Made by a program: the position numbers and the translations under genes. Shown here piece after piece: positions 1-12,035 of a stretch of 64,000 nt of DNA (positions are counted from its first letter, which is position 1; the number at the start of each line of letters is the position of its first letter). The DNA is taken from assembly GCF_041296265.1 (NCBI RefSeq), contig NC_091695.1, forward strand, positions 18,025,001 to 18,089,000, written 5' to 3'. The DNA comes from Equus caballus. Lineage: Eukaryota; Chordata; Mammalia; Perissodactyla; Equidae. A model generated the notes under the pieces. That model was not told the DNA's origin. It searched no databases and saw nothing but the letters and a program-made list of their open reading frames with translations.

Positions 1-2151
1 AATCTGTTTCTTTTTATAGCAGGCAAGGTTTCAGAAGAAATACAAAACTGACTGAAATATTTAAATTTGTAAACTCTTACATGCATTGCACATCTTAATT
101 TTGTTCTTGTTTTTTACACAAATTTTGTATTTTCAGATTTTGTGGTAATAAATTAAGAGCATTAAGACTTACATTGTACAGCCTAATGTACATGATTATT
201 ATACATTTTCTTGGAATATCAATCAACTGTTGGCATTTAAGGAACACATCCCACCTATGCTGGTAACGGTAGAGCAATGATTCACACAATGACAAAATAT
301 TACTCAATGAATGGACAATACAGAGATTATCCCCAAAGCTGCCAGCTTGCACAACATCAAAGGGCAGCAATTTCTTTCTTTTCTATTTGTTTCCTGGAAG
401 TGTGCAATGAAGCCACTCTCCACATCACTTTTTCTTCACACCGATATTATTTTCAAATGCCCAGGTGAAAAAAATAAAACAGGTTGACTTCCAATGTAAC
501 AACCGTTTTGCCCTCAATCACTGCTGAGATTCCACCTTGGTTTAGTGATGGGAACTGAATAGTCTCACTTCTCTTAGAAATCTAGGATTCATGGGTCATT
601 AATTTTGTTAATTTTCAAATATCACTTTAACATAAATGCACTTTAACTTTCAAAGAGAGCATTTAACAGAGTTACATTTTAAGACAAATTGTTTCACGGC
701 AGTGTGTTCAGGAGTCTATTTTGAGCAATTTCTATGAATTCAGCAAAATTTAATGTCTATGGAAGTGTAGAAATTTACTTATCTCTGTGCTTCAATTTCT
801 GTTTCATATCATGAAGTTGTTACAGACAACTGAGAACACATGTGATAATATATAAAACATATAATAATATGTGGTGAAAATTAGATAATATGAAACAACT
901 AAGAAAGGTAAAAGGGCCAACACTGCCTTTATTCAGAATCAAAACTCTTTGTTCCTAAAGGACATTTCTTAGAATTAATTTCAAAGAAACAGCTGGCTAT
1001 GACAAATTATTTATGCAGAATTATTCTCATATCAGAACTTTTATGATATGAAGAATTGTCTATAAACCAAGTGGCCATTAGCAGAGAATATATTCTATAT
1101 GTTACATATATACATATGTATATATATTTGTTTATTCTGGTGCCATTTTTATTAAAAAATTAAAAGTCAAATAATATAGAGAAAAATCTAGTTGTCCCTA
1201 GGCAGTGTGAATATCGTCAGTTTCTTGCTGTTTTTACAAAAATCTTTATTTCTGTAAAAAATTTTATTCAAAAAATAAATTTTACTTAGAAAAATCTTTA
1301 TTTTGTGTTTTATGGAGAGTGTTTGTGTCTGTGGAAGTGTTATCAGCATGAGTGGGTGTGTATTTGTTTTGTAATTTACAAAATTAAAACAAAATGCTTA
1401 AAAGGAGCTAGTGAACTAGATATAAAGTATATCATTGATTGGATTAATTTACCATCGGCAAACAAGTACAATGTTGGGTATTAAGGTAGAGAGGAACAGA
1501 AGAAAAAGTTTTAAAAGTGCTCTGTTTTCCTGTCACAATCTCCCTAACTGTAAAAGATCAGATGATAAGCTATTTTATTAAATCTGTCACTTATTCCTGA
1601 GAGATCAAGTGTTCAACACCCAGGGACCAGATACAAAGACAGTTCATAACCCAGGTCAGTCAGAAGACAATGCTGAACCCTCCTGTAGACAGAACTGCAT
1701 ATAACAAAGGAGTCAGTAGTTCTGAGCCAGATGCTAATATTTTTTTGTCTGTCTCTGAATTATATCTTGGAGTTATTTAGTTCTTTTATCCTTTTTTTGA
1801 CTGAAACTCCTTATAAAAGAAAAGGAGAGTAAGAAAAATCCTACAAACTTTTATTTTAATTTCTTTTCTCAATCTGGTTATTTTACATTCATATATACAT
1901 AGATAGCAGGGAATATAATAAAATGCAAATATGGTTTCTGTAGGTAGTTAGACATTTTTTATTGTTTTAAATATTTTCCCTGCACCTTTATATATTTTAA
2001 AAATATTTTTAGTTTTAAAGGACAGTATTTTTTTTTTAATGATGTATCTACAGGGAAAGATATTTAAATGAAATTAGGCCAAAGGTTTGTAGACCTGCAC
2101 ATTGATCACTAGATTGCTATGCATATGTTCTTTTTCTGTTCTTCATCTACC
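1..2151. other. AT-rich intergenic DNA
   Basis: No gene was recognised. The stretch is AT-rich, with short alternating TA/CA runs near 1100-1130 and poly-T/poly-A tracts. The few open frames are short, start at arbitrary codons and show no family motif, so I read them as chance. Confidence 0.6.
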
Positions 2152-2164
2152 CTCAATTCCACTT

Positions 2165-2446
2165 TTCTTTTTTTTCTTTGTTTTTTTTTAAGATTGGTGC
2201 CTGAGCTAACAACTGTTGCCAATCATTTTTTTTCTGCTTTTTCTCCCCAACGCCCCCCCCGCCCCAGTACATAGTTGTATATGTTTGTTTTTGGGTTGTG
2301 TGTCCTTCTAGTTGTGACATGTGAGGTACCACCTCAGCATGGCCTGAGGAGTGGTGCCATGTCTGCGCCCAGGATCTGAACCAGTGAACCCCTGGGCTAC
2401 TGAAGCAGAGCGCGCAAACTTAACCACTCGGCCACGGGGCTGACCC
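2165..2446 (-). repeat. ERE SINE (tRNA-derived), minus strand
   Basis: Read on the minus strand it starts with a tRNA-like head (GGCCGAGTGGTTAAG, then GGTTCAGATCC as the B box). It runs through the ERE body (CACAACTAGAAGG) and ends in an A-rich tail, which is the poly-T at 2165-2192 on the plus strand. An 18-bp target-site duplication with one mismatch flanks it, at 2152-2169 and 2447-2464, so insertion by L1 machinery was fairly recent. Confidence 0.92.
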
Positions 2447-2464
2447 CTCAACTCCACTTTTCTT

Positions 2465-3428
2465 GTATTCTCACAGAACAAAGGAGGTCATGGATGACAT
2501 TATATATAATATAATTGGATTGGGGAAAATATGACAGTGGGACATAGAACTCAATTGACCTGACAAGGACCACCATCTCTTTTAAACTGAAGGAAGGCAT
2601 ATTTCAGAGATACTCAAGAGAAACAGGGATTAAAGAAAACAATATTACAATTTCTAGGGATTGAGTTGGGGGCAAAGTTCAGGAATGATTCTCTCAGACA
2701 TCATGTGACTATGGACATATGAGGACTTTTATCATTTGTCTTACACATCTGATCTGCTGGTGAATAAATCCAGAGGATCCTGGAACACAGACTATGTGTC
2801 TCCCTTGCTAATTGAGACTGGATAAGACCTGAATGGTTAATAGAAAAGTGGAGGTATATTGTATCTAGGAGCCTGACATAGCTTTGCCTACTCTACAATA
2901 TTGAATTATGAGGGAATAGCAAAGGAATATATTCATTATCTGAACCTCTCACTTAAATACGCTTCTCTATTACACCATATAACAATATTCCTAGGACATT
3001 GAAAATAAAGAACCAACTTGTCGGAAGACATATGCTATTTGGACTGACTAATTGCAAGAATTACTGCCTCAACTCTGAGGACATCAAATCTTAGCTATGA
3101 AAGAAAAATAGCAAAAGTGATCATAAATACTACTTAGGTTGCTATGAAAATAACATGATTTAATTTTTGATGAAATTGACTTTGAAACTCTACAGTGTTA
3201 TGCAAATATAGACAATGTTATTATCATTATAATTTTATCAATTTATATTAAATTGGATGCATTTTCATGAGAGACAGTTTACTTAAAGAAGACTTAGAAT
3301 TATTTATCTCTTTTTGTATTTACTAAAAAATAAAAAAGAGCAGCTGTTTAACTATTAAGATAGTAAGATGATGTTACCCTCCACTTTCATTTTCTTCTCT
3401 TACAACCAGGGATTTCCAGACCTGAGTG
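2465..3428. other. Intergenic DNA upstream of OR pseudogene
   Basis: No gene or repeat was recognised. This is the 5' flank of the OR pseudogene that starts at 3429. In intact OR genes a non-coding leader exon would lie in such a region, but none can be identified from sequence alone. Confidence 0.5.
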
Positions 3429-4364
3429 ATGGCTGTTGAGAACTGCACTGTGCTTACTGACTTCCTATTCCTAGGACTTTCTGACAGACAGGATGTGCAA
3501 CAGGGTATTTTTATGCTCTTTCTGCTTATTTATGGCATAGCTGTGATTGCCAATCTTGGGATGATCCTGCTGATCAAGATGGACCCCAGACTCCACACAC
3601 CCATGTATTATTTCCTGAGCAATCTGTCATTCTGTGTTGTCTGATATTCTTCCTCTGTCTCTCCCAAGATGCTGGTTGATTTCTTACCTGAGAAAAAGAG
3701 AATTCCATATAGTTTATGTGCCATTAAGATGTATTCTTTTAGGCCCTCTGAAAATGTGGAATGTTTCATTTTGGCTGTCATGGCACATGCCCATTATGTA
3801 GCCATTAGCGGTCGACTTCTTTATACAATTGCCAAATCCAGAAGAGTTTGTACCCAATTAGTGGCCAGTGTCTACATGAAAGGTTTGGTGGATTCAACAA
3901 TGCACACATTTTGCATATTTCAATTGTCATTCCACAATTCCAATATCATCAATTACTTTTTCTGTGACATCCCACCCTTACTAGACCTGTCCTCTTCACA
4001 TATATCCATCAATGAGATAGTGATGCCATGTTCATTGACTATGTTGTGGGGTACAGAATCATCACTGTCCTCCTCACATGCAGTTATATCATAACTACCA
4101 TCCTTAGAATGAACTCAGCCAAGGGGAGTCACAAAGACTTCTCTATGTATGCCTCCTAAATAACCACTATGGCTATATTTCATGGCACATTCTTGTTCAT
4201 ATATTTTGGACTCAGTTAGAGTTCCTCTATGGAAATGGACAAAATGGCCTCTGTTTTCTACACAGTTGCCATCCCTATGTTAAACCCATTGATCCACAGT
4301 TTAAAGAATAAGGATGGGAGGTGTCCTGAAAAAAGCAATTGACAGTAAAATATATTCTGAATGA
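3429..4364 (+). pseudogene. Olfactory receptor pseudogene, OR5-type
   Basis: This is a full-length single-exon OR relic of about 936 bp. The start is the ATG at 3429, giving MAVENC with an NCT glycosylation site at residue 5. Recognisable parts are the TM1 core (NLGMILLI), a TM2 motif ([14 protein letters not shown]), the ECL2/TM5 region (NIINYFFCDIPPLLDLSSS) near 3950, an FSTCASHLT equivalent near 4140, and a degraded [12 protein letters not shown] equivalent near 4285-4320. The C-terminus reads IDSKIYSE followed by TGA at 4362. It is broken by an in-frame stop in TM2 (TGA at about 3643) and further stops and frameshifts after 3660. The MAYDRY motif has decayed to MAHAHY. Amino-acid wording suggests family 5; the subfamily is uncertain. 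Confidence 0.88.
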
Positions 4365-4720
4365 AACCATGTTTTCACTCAAATGTATTTAAATATTCTG
4401 AGAGCTAAATTCAGGTACTTTCACATATGTCCCTGTAGTATCACCAATACAGCTTCTAGATATTATTTCTTACTTATCATTGTGCCTAAATTGAGTGTAG
4501 GTAGCAGTTACGATTTATCTTAATCTTCCCTCCAAACTAAGGAACAGTACTAATAGGTTCCCTTTGCTGTCTTGCGAAGAGGGTTATTTTATACTTCCCT
4601 TCTATGTTCATGGGTGGGTCCCACGAGATAAAATGGGCATAGAAACTACTCCCTCATGTCTATTCAACTTATTCTCCTAAAGGCTCCAAGTTTTTAAAAA
4701 CAATGAGTTTAATAAACTTG
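4365..4720. other. Intergenic DNA
   Basis: AT-rich 3' flank of the OR pseudogene, running up to the target-site duplication of the solo LTR. No feature was recognised. Confidence 0.5.
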
Positions 4721-4725
4721 CTCAG

Positions 4726-5175
4726 TGTAGCCACCCCTGATGCAGGAAGGGTTAATAATCACTGGAAAAGGCTTAACAACAAACTGACCCGGAGGAGAGA
4801 AGGCTGGTTAGCCAATGACGAGTAAGACCTCCAGGGGGAGGCAACCTAAGCCAGGTACCAGTCGCCCGGGGGCACAGATGGAGACATGATATTGGGAGCA
4901 GGAGGGGCCGTTGCCTAGGATGCCTTGCATGCTCCAAGATAAAATATATGAGCACAGTAATAACATGATAATATCAAAACAGAGGCCAAGGGAGGACTTC
5001 TTGAGAAATCACTAAGAATTCTTGGCATTCGCTAATTACATTGTCTAGAACACCTGTGTATGTTTAACAGATGTAAGATATGTATATATTGAAACGCTGA
5101 TTATAATAAACTCAGAGTGGCCATCAGCCGTCTCCGCATCTATCCTGATGTGTACATTGGATTGCGACACCGACA
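4726..5175 (+). mobile_element. Solo LTR of an endogenous retrovirus (fossil)
   Basis: A 450-bp unit starts TGTAG, ends GACA and is flanked by perfect 5-bp duplications (CTCAG at 4721-4725 and 5176-5180). It contains an AATAAA signal on the plus strand near 5106. A second copy of the same family, roughly 90% alike by eye, lies at 35191-35642. No internal retroviral sequence is present, so it is a solo LTR left by LTR-LTR recombination. The 5-bp duplication fits ERVL-type and some class I elements; the exact family is not assigned. Confidence 0.88.
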
Positions 5176-5180
5176 CTCAG

Positions 5181-8100
5181 CAAGAAGGGACTTCTAGTGG
5201 GTTGATTTGGGTTTGTTTGCATCTTTCCTATGTACCAGTATCACCCCATAAACTTTCCATCATAACACTTATAAGTCTATAAGTAGGAAATGAATAAATA
5301 AGAACATAATGAAATTTCCTTCCCTAGACTAAAAGTTCCAGAAAGGCATAGACCTTGGATGTCTTGTTTACCATTATTTTTCTACTTTTGATATTTACAA
5401 TGCTGAGCTCCAGGATGCAATTCAAAAAAATTTATTGACTCAATGAATGAGTGTAGCCTGGAAAATTGTTGCAAAAATGAACCTTTGTAAATTTACCAAA
5501 GAAAGAACTCCCTTCTTTAATTTTATTTAAGTATATTCATTTTAGATGAAAGCCATCTGCAATTGTTGTCATTTGGCTTAGGCTGAAATAAGAATCTGGG
5601 ACAGAGTTTATTTGATGTCAAAATCTTCTCAAGCTATTCCTCAACGTTCTGCCTCAATTGTATCAGCATAGATTCCTAGGATAAGTTGCTCTAGATTACA
5701 TTGCAACTCATAGACTTTACAAAACCCTGTGAATTTCCCTTCTTGCCCTCACTTTGGAGAACAGAGATGGTGCTATTAACAACTGTACAAAAACCTCATG
5801 AATGGAAGTTTGGAGTAAAAGACTTGGACCTTCTCCAAAGGCCACTATAAAAGAGGAAATCATCTTCCTGATGTGTTCATAAGATTATACTGGTTAAAAT
5901 AAAAAAATAAATAACTGAAATTCCCAAGTGATACTGTTTAAGTTGTAAAGGAAGACTTATTGACATAAATGAGTTATTGACATAAATGTATGTTCCTTGG
6001 GCAAAGAAAAAGGAAAAGTAGTATTTACACTAGTATTCCATTTGTAAGGATTTATATTGGGTCTGTGTATCTGTGAAATAAACTGGAACTATATTCTATA
6101 CAAAATTTTAGAAGTAGTCATTGCTCAGTAGTTGGATGTTTGATAATCCTGTAATCTATTCCAAAAACTTAATCAATTCCATATGTTGTTCAGACTGTAA
6201 TCAATTAGTAATTAATTCAATGGTGAAAAATATAATGCAATTTCAGATTCTCAAGAGTATTCATTTTATTTTATTTTGTTGTCATGAAAGGAACATGGAG
6301 ATACTTTTTGGTTCTGGGGGGAGGGAGTAATAGGTTATACAAGGTTCCTCATTTAGATCCTTTTCTCTAATTTTACATATCCCTTTAGTGTATAAAATGT
6401 GCTGAGTGTTATACAGTCAAAACATCAATGGAATGAAACAAAATATTAAAAACATTCAATTTTCAGCATGTTATTTGTCTTGCATTATGAATTGAGGAGT
6501 TTTAGACAAAAATATTTCATCTCATAAATATTTTCTTTTATAACCTCAAACAACTTATTTGTTGTTCATAGAATATGTCACATACTAGGACCTCTCAATT
6601 GCTGTCCAAATCCATTCCCAACTCCATGTACTTTATTAAAAATGTATTAAATATTTCACATCTATAAAATTAAATCTATTTTGTTATGTAAAGTTAGCTT
6701 CACTGGCCATGTTTCACATAAATGTGTAAGGGAAAAAAATACTCTTTTATTTTTCTTTACTTTTTCCTTTAAAGACTGATTTAATAGCCTTATACAGATG
6801 TTCAGGAAACCAGTGTGTTTGTTTTTCTTTTTGTTTTATACTCATTTTAAGAAAATGATAAAGATGGGAGAGAATTTAAGATAAGAACTAGACCGTGAAG
6901 TGAGACTGTCCTGGGTTTAAATATGTATAATATCATTCAGTCGTTTTTACTTGTTAGCTCTATGACCTTAGCCAACTAACTCCCTATCAAGGACAAAATC
7001 CCTGATGCTGAAAGAAAAGGCATTATCTTTCATAGCATCATGCCATGAACTGGAGTCTCCAGGATCCAACGTTACCCATTTTAAAGCCTGCTCAACCAAT
7101 CTGTCCGACTCTGGCTGCACATTCTAGCCTCAGGTCATGTTTAGACCTTTCTGCCCAGTAGCCTTAGGACTTCTTTCCCTGACAATACCTTCACTCTTGG
7201 TTAAGGCTGAGCACAGCTTTCTTCACAGATAACCACGTGATTTCAATATCCAGGCCAGATGCCTGAAACTTCTCTACTGATTTGTTTCAGACCCTATATT
7301 GCCAAGAAATGAGCTTACATAATTAACAACAGAGTATTTCATTTCATTTTATTCTGTGTGGCCCTCTCTCAGGGGTCATGGTTGAAATGGTACACTTAGC
7401 TGCAAAGGAACAATATCCTCCCATTGTGATGAACTCATGAACTTTGGAGAATATTTCCTCCTCGGTGTTAAGGAAGAAGCACTTGGTTCTCATCACCCAC
7501 AAGCTACCATTCCATTTTTCCCTATTGAAAGCCTACATTGGCCAGAGCCCTCCCTCTTTACTGATCTGAATGGACAAAATTCTTCTGGTGAAGTTAGTTC
7601 CACTGTGGTGAATGGAACTGTGGTCTAGATTTAGAACCCAGAATACATTATTGTCAGAAGGCTTTCCTCTTTAGTCCATCTCTTCTCCTACTACTTAACC
7701 TCACCTTTATGTTAGGACTTAAATTAGACTTTGCAGCCACCTCTTCTCTTTGGGTCATGCTCTAGAAACTAGCCAAGCCATCATCCCACTATTTTTCAGT
7801 TTCAATTCCCATCTCTGGCTCTGAGAGGATAGCCTCCTTCAGAAATTTTAGCTGTTTGCCTACCAATCAAGAGATTTAAGAGTGAATATATTCTTGAGAA
7901 AATATTTTGAGCTATACTTTTGTTTAGTTGATGTTTGCAGATTGTTTTTTAAAAAGCCGCTGTACTTGATGCTATGTTGTAATAATCACGTATGTATGGA
8001 GTACCCCTCAGGAGAATTAACCTAAAATATTGCAAGAGAAATATATAGTTTCTGCCCATTACTGGCACATAATCTAAATTATACACAACCCATAGTAAAC

Positions 8101-8595
8101 AATCATGTTCATTTCATAAAAATTTACTCAGTATCTACACTAGGGAACATACTATAATGAAGAAGCAAGGGATTAAATAAGACATAATAATTAAAAGATA
8201 AATCTAACAGAGGAATAGAACAGACAAATAACTGCATGATTAGACTAGAAGTGCTGAGAGTCTTAAAAGAAGTGCACTTAAGGTTTTAGTGAGGTTTCAA
8301 ATCTGAGTTGTCATCCGGAATTGAACATCGTGTCACAAAAAGATCATATAGGAATTAGTATCTGAGGAATGCTTTTTAGAGTGAGTGCAATTTGAACCAT
8401 CAAGCTACAATGTATGTGTATTAATTTGGAAATAATTAATTGAAAAAGAGTCTCAGTGAATTGCATTTATTTACTTTCACAAAAAGAATATTGTGATGTC
8501 AGTGACTTATTCAATATTAGTAGTAATTGTGATAAAATTTAGGATGGAGGGAGAAAAGAAGTAAGAATATTAGATATAGAACATTACGTACAGGG
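5181..8595. other. Gene-poor intergenic DNA
   Basis: No gene was recognised over 3.4 kb. The only repeat I can name is a short MIR relic near 6890-6985. The 63-codon open frame near 7437-7628 has no recognisable motif and is treated as chance. Confidence 0.55.
6890..6985 (+). repeat. MIR SINE fragment
   Basis: Contains the MIR-like wording GTCCTGGGTTTAAAT followed by TTAGCTCTATGACCTTAGCC, which corresponds to the MIR core (TAGCTGTGTGACCTTGGGC). It is old and short. Confidence 0.6.
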
Positions 8596-8599
8596 TAGA

Positions 8600-8900
8600 T
8601 CTACCCCTGGAATAAATATTTAAAAATTAAACTTTATTTTTTAACCTGTCTCCTATTAATAGACATCTAGATCATTTTCAATCATTTGCTACTACAAACC
8701 ATGCTGCGATTAATACATTTGAAAGTAATGAGCTTTTACAGGTTCAATTCCTGGAAGTAGAATTACTGGTTTAAATGGTGCATGCATATTTCATTTTCAT
8801 ATGTTACATGAATTATCCTACATAGGAAATATTAGTAAATTATTCTCCATAGACAACACTAATTTTGGCTTTCATCAGCAATGAAGGAGTGTGATAAAAA
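8600..8900 (-). repeat. Ancient L1 3'-region fragment, antisense
   Basis: The plus strand carries the familiar antisense L1 wording: TTGCTACTACAAACCATGCTG, then TCCTGGAAGTAGAATTACTGG, then a TCATCAGCAATG-like stretch. This matches the ORF2-end/3' UTR region of old mammalian L1 (L1M) families read backwards. Confidence 0.7.
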
Positions 8901-9106
8901 TTTAATATTTAAAATGGTAAAGAATTAGACATAATACAACTGATATAAAAGGGCCTGATTCTGATATTAAGCTCTGACTCTATTTTGAGCTTAAGTCCTT
9001 GCTACCCACAGAATTGGAAAGATCCACATTAAACAGACTTTGTCATCAGTTAGACCAAAGGTCAAGAAACAGGTTGTAAAGTTGTCAAGCTCATTTTCAC
9101 CCTTTT

Positions 9107-10041
9107 TTAAGACAGCAATTTTGGGCTAATCACTTTCCTCAAGGCATTTTTGACATCTTTGTTCCTTAGACTGTAAATTAGGGGGTTCAACATAGGTATA
9201 ATCAGTGTGTAGAACACAGAGGTCACTTTGTCCATATCCAGTGAATGTTCAGTGCTGGGGTGCAAATAAATGAAGATTAGGGTACCATGGTAAATAGTGA
9301 CCACAGTCAAGTGGGAAGCACAAGTGGAGAACCCTTTTCTTCTTCCTTCTGGAGAATCTGTTTTAAGAATAGCTGCTATGATGTGGAAATAAGAGAGAAG
9401 AACTGTTAGAAGGCAGATAGCCTCCACCAAACTAGCAAAGATCACCAGAACAATGTCATGCTTGTAAGTGTCAGTGCAAGACAAAGAGAAGAGTGGAGAG
9501 ATATCACAAAAGAAATGGTTAATCTCTTTGGAGCAAAAAGACAGATGGAAAGTATTAATGGTGTGAATAATTGAGCTCATGGTACCCCCCAAAAATGCTC
9601 CAATCACAAGCTGGCAGCAAATCCTCTTGGACATAATAACAGTATAAAGCAGGGGATTGCAGATTGCTATGTACCAGTCATAAGCCATGGCAGCCAAGAG
9701 GAAAGATTCTGTATCAACTAAAGAGCAGAAAAAATATAACTGTGCAGCACAACCATTGTAAGAAATGGTCTTCTTATTGGAAACCAAATCCACAAGTAAT
9801 TTGGGGGCAATGACAGAAGAGTAGCATGTATCTATGAAGGACAATATGCAGAGGAAAAAGTACATAGGGATGTGCACGTGGGAACTGATTATGATTAATA
9901 AAACCATCCCAAGGTTTCCCATGAGAGTCGCAGAGTAGATGGAAAAAAAAAAACAGCAAAAAGAACACTCTGAAGTTCTGGATGGTCACTAAATCCCAAG
10001 AGAAAGAATTTAGTCTTCACAGTGTCATTCTTCAACTCCAT
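9107..10041 (-). pseudogene. Olfactory receptor, OR5-type, one frameshift from intact
   Basis: A single-exon OR of about 311 codons. The start is the ATG at 10041 (MELKNDT, with an NDT glycosylation site) and the stop is at 9107. Conserved parts are [10 protein letters not shown] in TM1, [11 protein letters not shown] in TM2, NPLLYT in ICL2, [18 protein letters not shown] in ECL2/TM5, [10 protein letters not shown] in TM6 and [19 protein letters not shown] in TM7. The frame changes once, at a run of 11 A (9943-9953; T on the coding strand) in TM1. A run of 9 or 12 would keep the frame. The rest of the coding sequence is open. The MAYDRY motif reads MAYDWY, consistent with a CGG-to-TGG CpG transition. 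It is either a young pseudogene, an allele with a homopolymer change, or a sequencing artefact. Confidence 0.88.
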
Positions 10042-11775
10042 TCTCTGCAGCTCTCCTGGACTTTGATGTTGTGATAGAATAATGATGGCAATATTAATAA
10101 CAATCCCAATATTAACAAAAAATAGAAATAAAATGATTGAAATAAATAGGGCAATAGTTCTAAATCCACTTGGACATCCTGATAACATCTAGGCATAGCT
10201 ACAATTAGTGTAGTATAAGGCATAAGTTTTCACTCTTTTTATTGTTTGCCTCATTAAATGGAAGCATTATCAAACCAGTTGCTGAACTCTAAACCTGGTC
10301 TTTACTTTTACTTTCTTCAATTCTCTCATATTCCACCAACGTCATGTGATAGTGGTTAACCACATTGCTAACAGCAAACTCTTAATAAATAGTCTCTGTT
10401 GTAATTTGTGTTGTTTTTGTTCACTTCTCAACAGATAAAAGCATTGCTGTTCCAAGTAAAGCCTTTTATAGATAGAAGAGCAGTTCTGTATTTCTCACCT
10501 TGAGATGTGGCTTTGCTTCTGAGGAATAAAAGAGTTCCTTAAAACTGTTTGAAATCCACTGATAAAATAGAAAGAAGAAAAATTCTGTTTTAGTTATACA
10601 AGCTCTGTCACTGAGTAGTTTTGAAAGCTTGGGCAGACTAATTAATCACTGAGTTTCAGTTTCATCACCTGTTATAGGAGAATGAGAATACCTTTCTCAT
10701 CAAATCATAATTGTTAATTAACTTCCTTGTACAATCTTAATATCCCCACCATCTTGTTCCTTCACTGTTCTAAAGTTGGAAATATAACAATTCTGAGTCA
10801 ATGTGAAGATCTATTTTATTTTATCTGGAAATGTGGCAGATATCCAATGTTTCCTCTTTATCATCACTGAAACTCTTTTATTATGTTTCAGCCCTCTTTT
10901 TCTTCGGTTGAACCTCTTTATTGGCCTCGTTCTCTCCAGTGGATTTTCACCCTACTTTCAAACATGCTTCAAAATCTATCTGTAAACCACTGTAAGAGTT
11001 ACCTGTATGAAGTAGATTTTGTATTATGTTTCCTTCTTGCTTAAACACTTAAATGATTTCCTGTCCCTTATAAGGTCAGTATTTAATTACATTCACATTT
11101 GACATATATTTCCTTTTTTATCTCACATCATCCATCTCAGAACTTGATCTAATAGCATTACCAAAATCTTACCCTCCTGTTCTTTCCTAAATTTGTTCTA
11201 GGTTTAAGTAAAACTAAATATCTTTACTAAAACTTTGCATAATTTAGAGTAAATAGAAGAATGTAACTATCTGGGAAGTGATTCCCTGGGTATAGAGAAT
11301 GAAATAGAGATAAAACAATGATTGTGAATTCTGGATTATTACTCAAAGTTTATTTTCTACCTTTGTTCTGTTTCTCACTAAATTAGGTGAATGCCACATA
11401 AGTGTGCATATCTGTCATTAATATATTTTCATCTTGTAATTTTCAATGATCGATCACATCTAATTTAATTCTAATAGTTTTTAAAAACTATGTTAAGAAA
11501 CTATTGTCTCTCAATTTTATTCAAGGGTAGAGATTGGAAATCCTGTATTATTGGGCTAGAGCCCGCTCCGATAAACAATCCCTTCACAGAGATGGAAATG
11601 TATTAGAGATGGTGGAACTTAAGAAGAAGACTGGAGTAAATAATATAATTATTTTCCAAATAATCTATGTGTTAAATTTAAAACAGGAGTATTAATTTAA
11701 AACTAACTTAAATATTCATTTAGGATGTGTGCAGGGATAGGCAGATTTAGTTCTTTTGACACAGTAACAGAGACA
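10042..11775. other. Intergenic DNA with a MIR relic
   Basis: AT-rich flank of the OR at 9.1-10.0 kb. Apart from the MIR at 10600-10735 I recognise nothing. The 60-codon open frame at 10803-10985 has no family signature. Confidence 0.5.
10600..10735 (+). repeat. MIR SINE
   Basis: MIR 3' half: GAAAGCTTGGGCAGACTAAT, then CACTGAGTTTCAGTTTCATC, then an AGGAGAATGAGAATACC-type run. This parallels the MIR order TTGGGCAAGTCAC, CTCAGTTTCCTCATC, AATGGGGATAATA. Confidence 0.75.
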
Positions 11776-11779
11776 GAAT

Positions 11780-12035
11780 GTTGTGGTGATTAAAAGCATG
11801 GGCCCTGGAGCCAGACTGCCTGGGTTTAAATCCAACTCTGCCATTTAATACTTGTAGGACATTTGCAACATCTCAGGAGCTCTATGGTTTCCTTTTCTGA
11901 TATGTAACTTGCATGTTATAGGAACACCTGTCTGCAAGGTAACGATGAGGATTAAATGAGCTATTACATGTAAAGTATTTTGAAGAGGGTTCTTCAAATA
12001 CCAAACATCCAATAAATATTAGCTATTATTATTCA
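11780..12035 (+). repeat. MIR SINE, near full length
   Basis: One of the best-preserved old SINEs here. It reads GTGGTGATTAAAAGCATGGG, CTGGAGCCAGACTGCCTGGG, AACTCTGCCATTTA, GATGAGGATTAAATGAG and a final CAATAAATATTAGCTATTATT, in MIR consensus order. Confidence 0.88.

Noticed and set aside
4773-4955. 60-codon minus-strand frame, with a similar one at 35183-35422
   Set aside because: Both lie in copies of the same solo LTR and are antisense to its transcription direction. They are non-coding.
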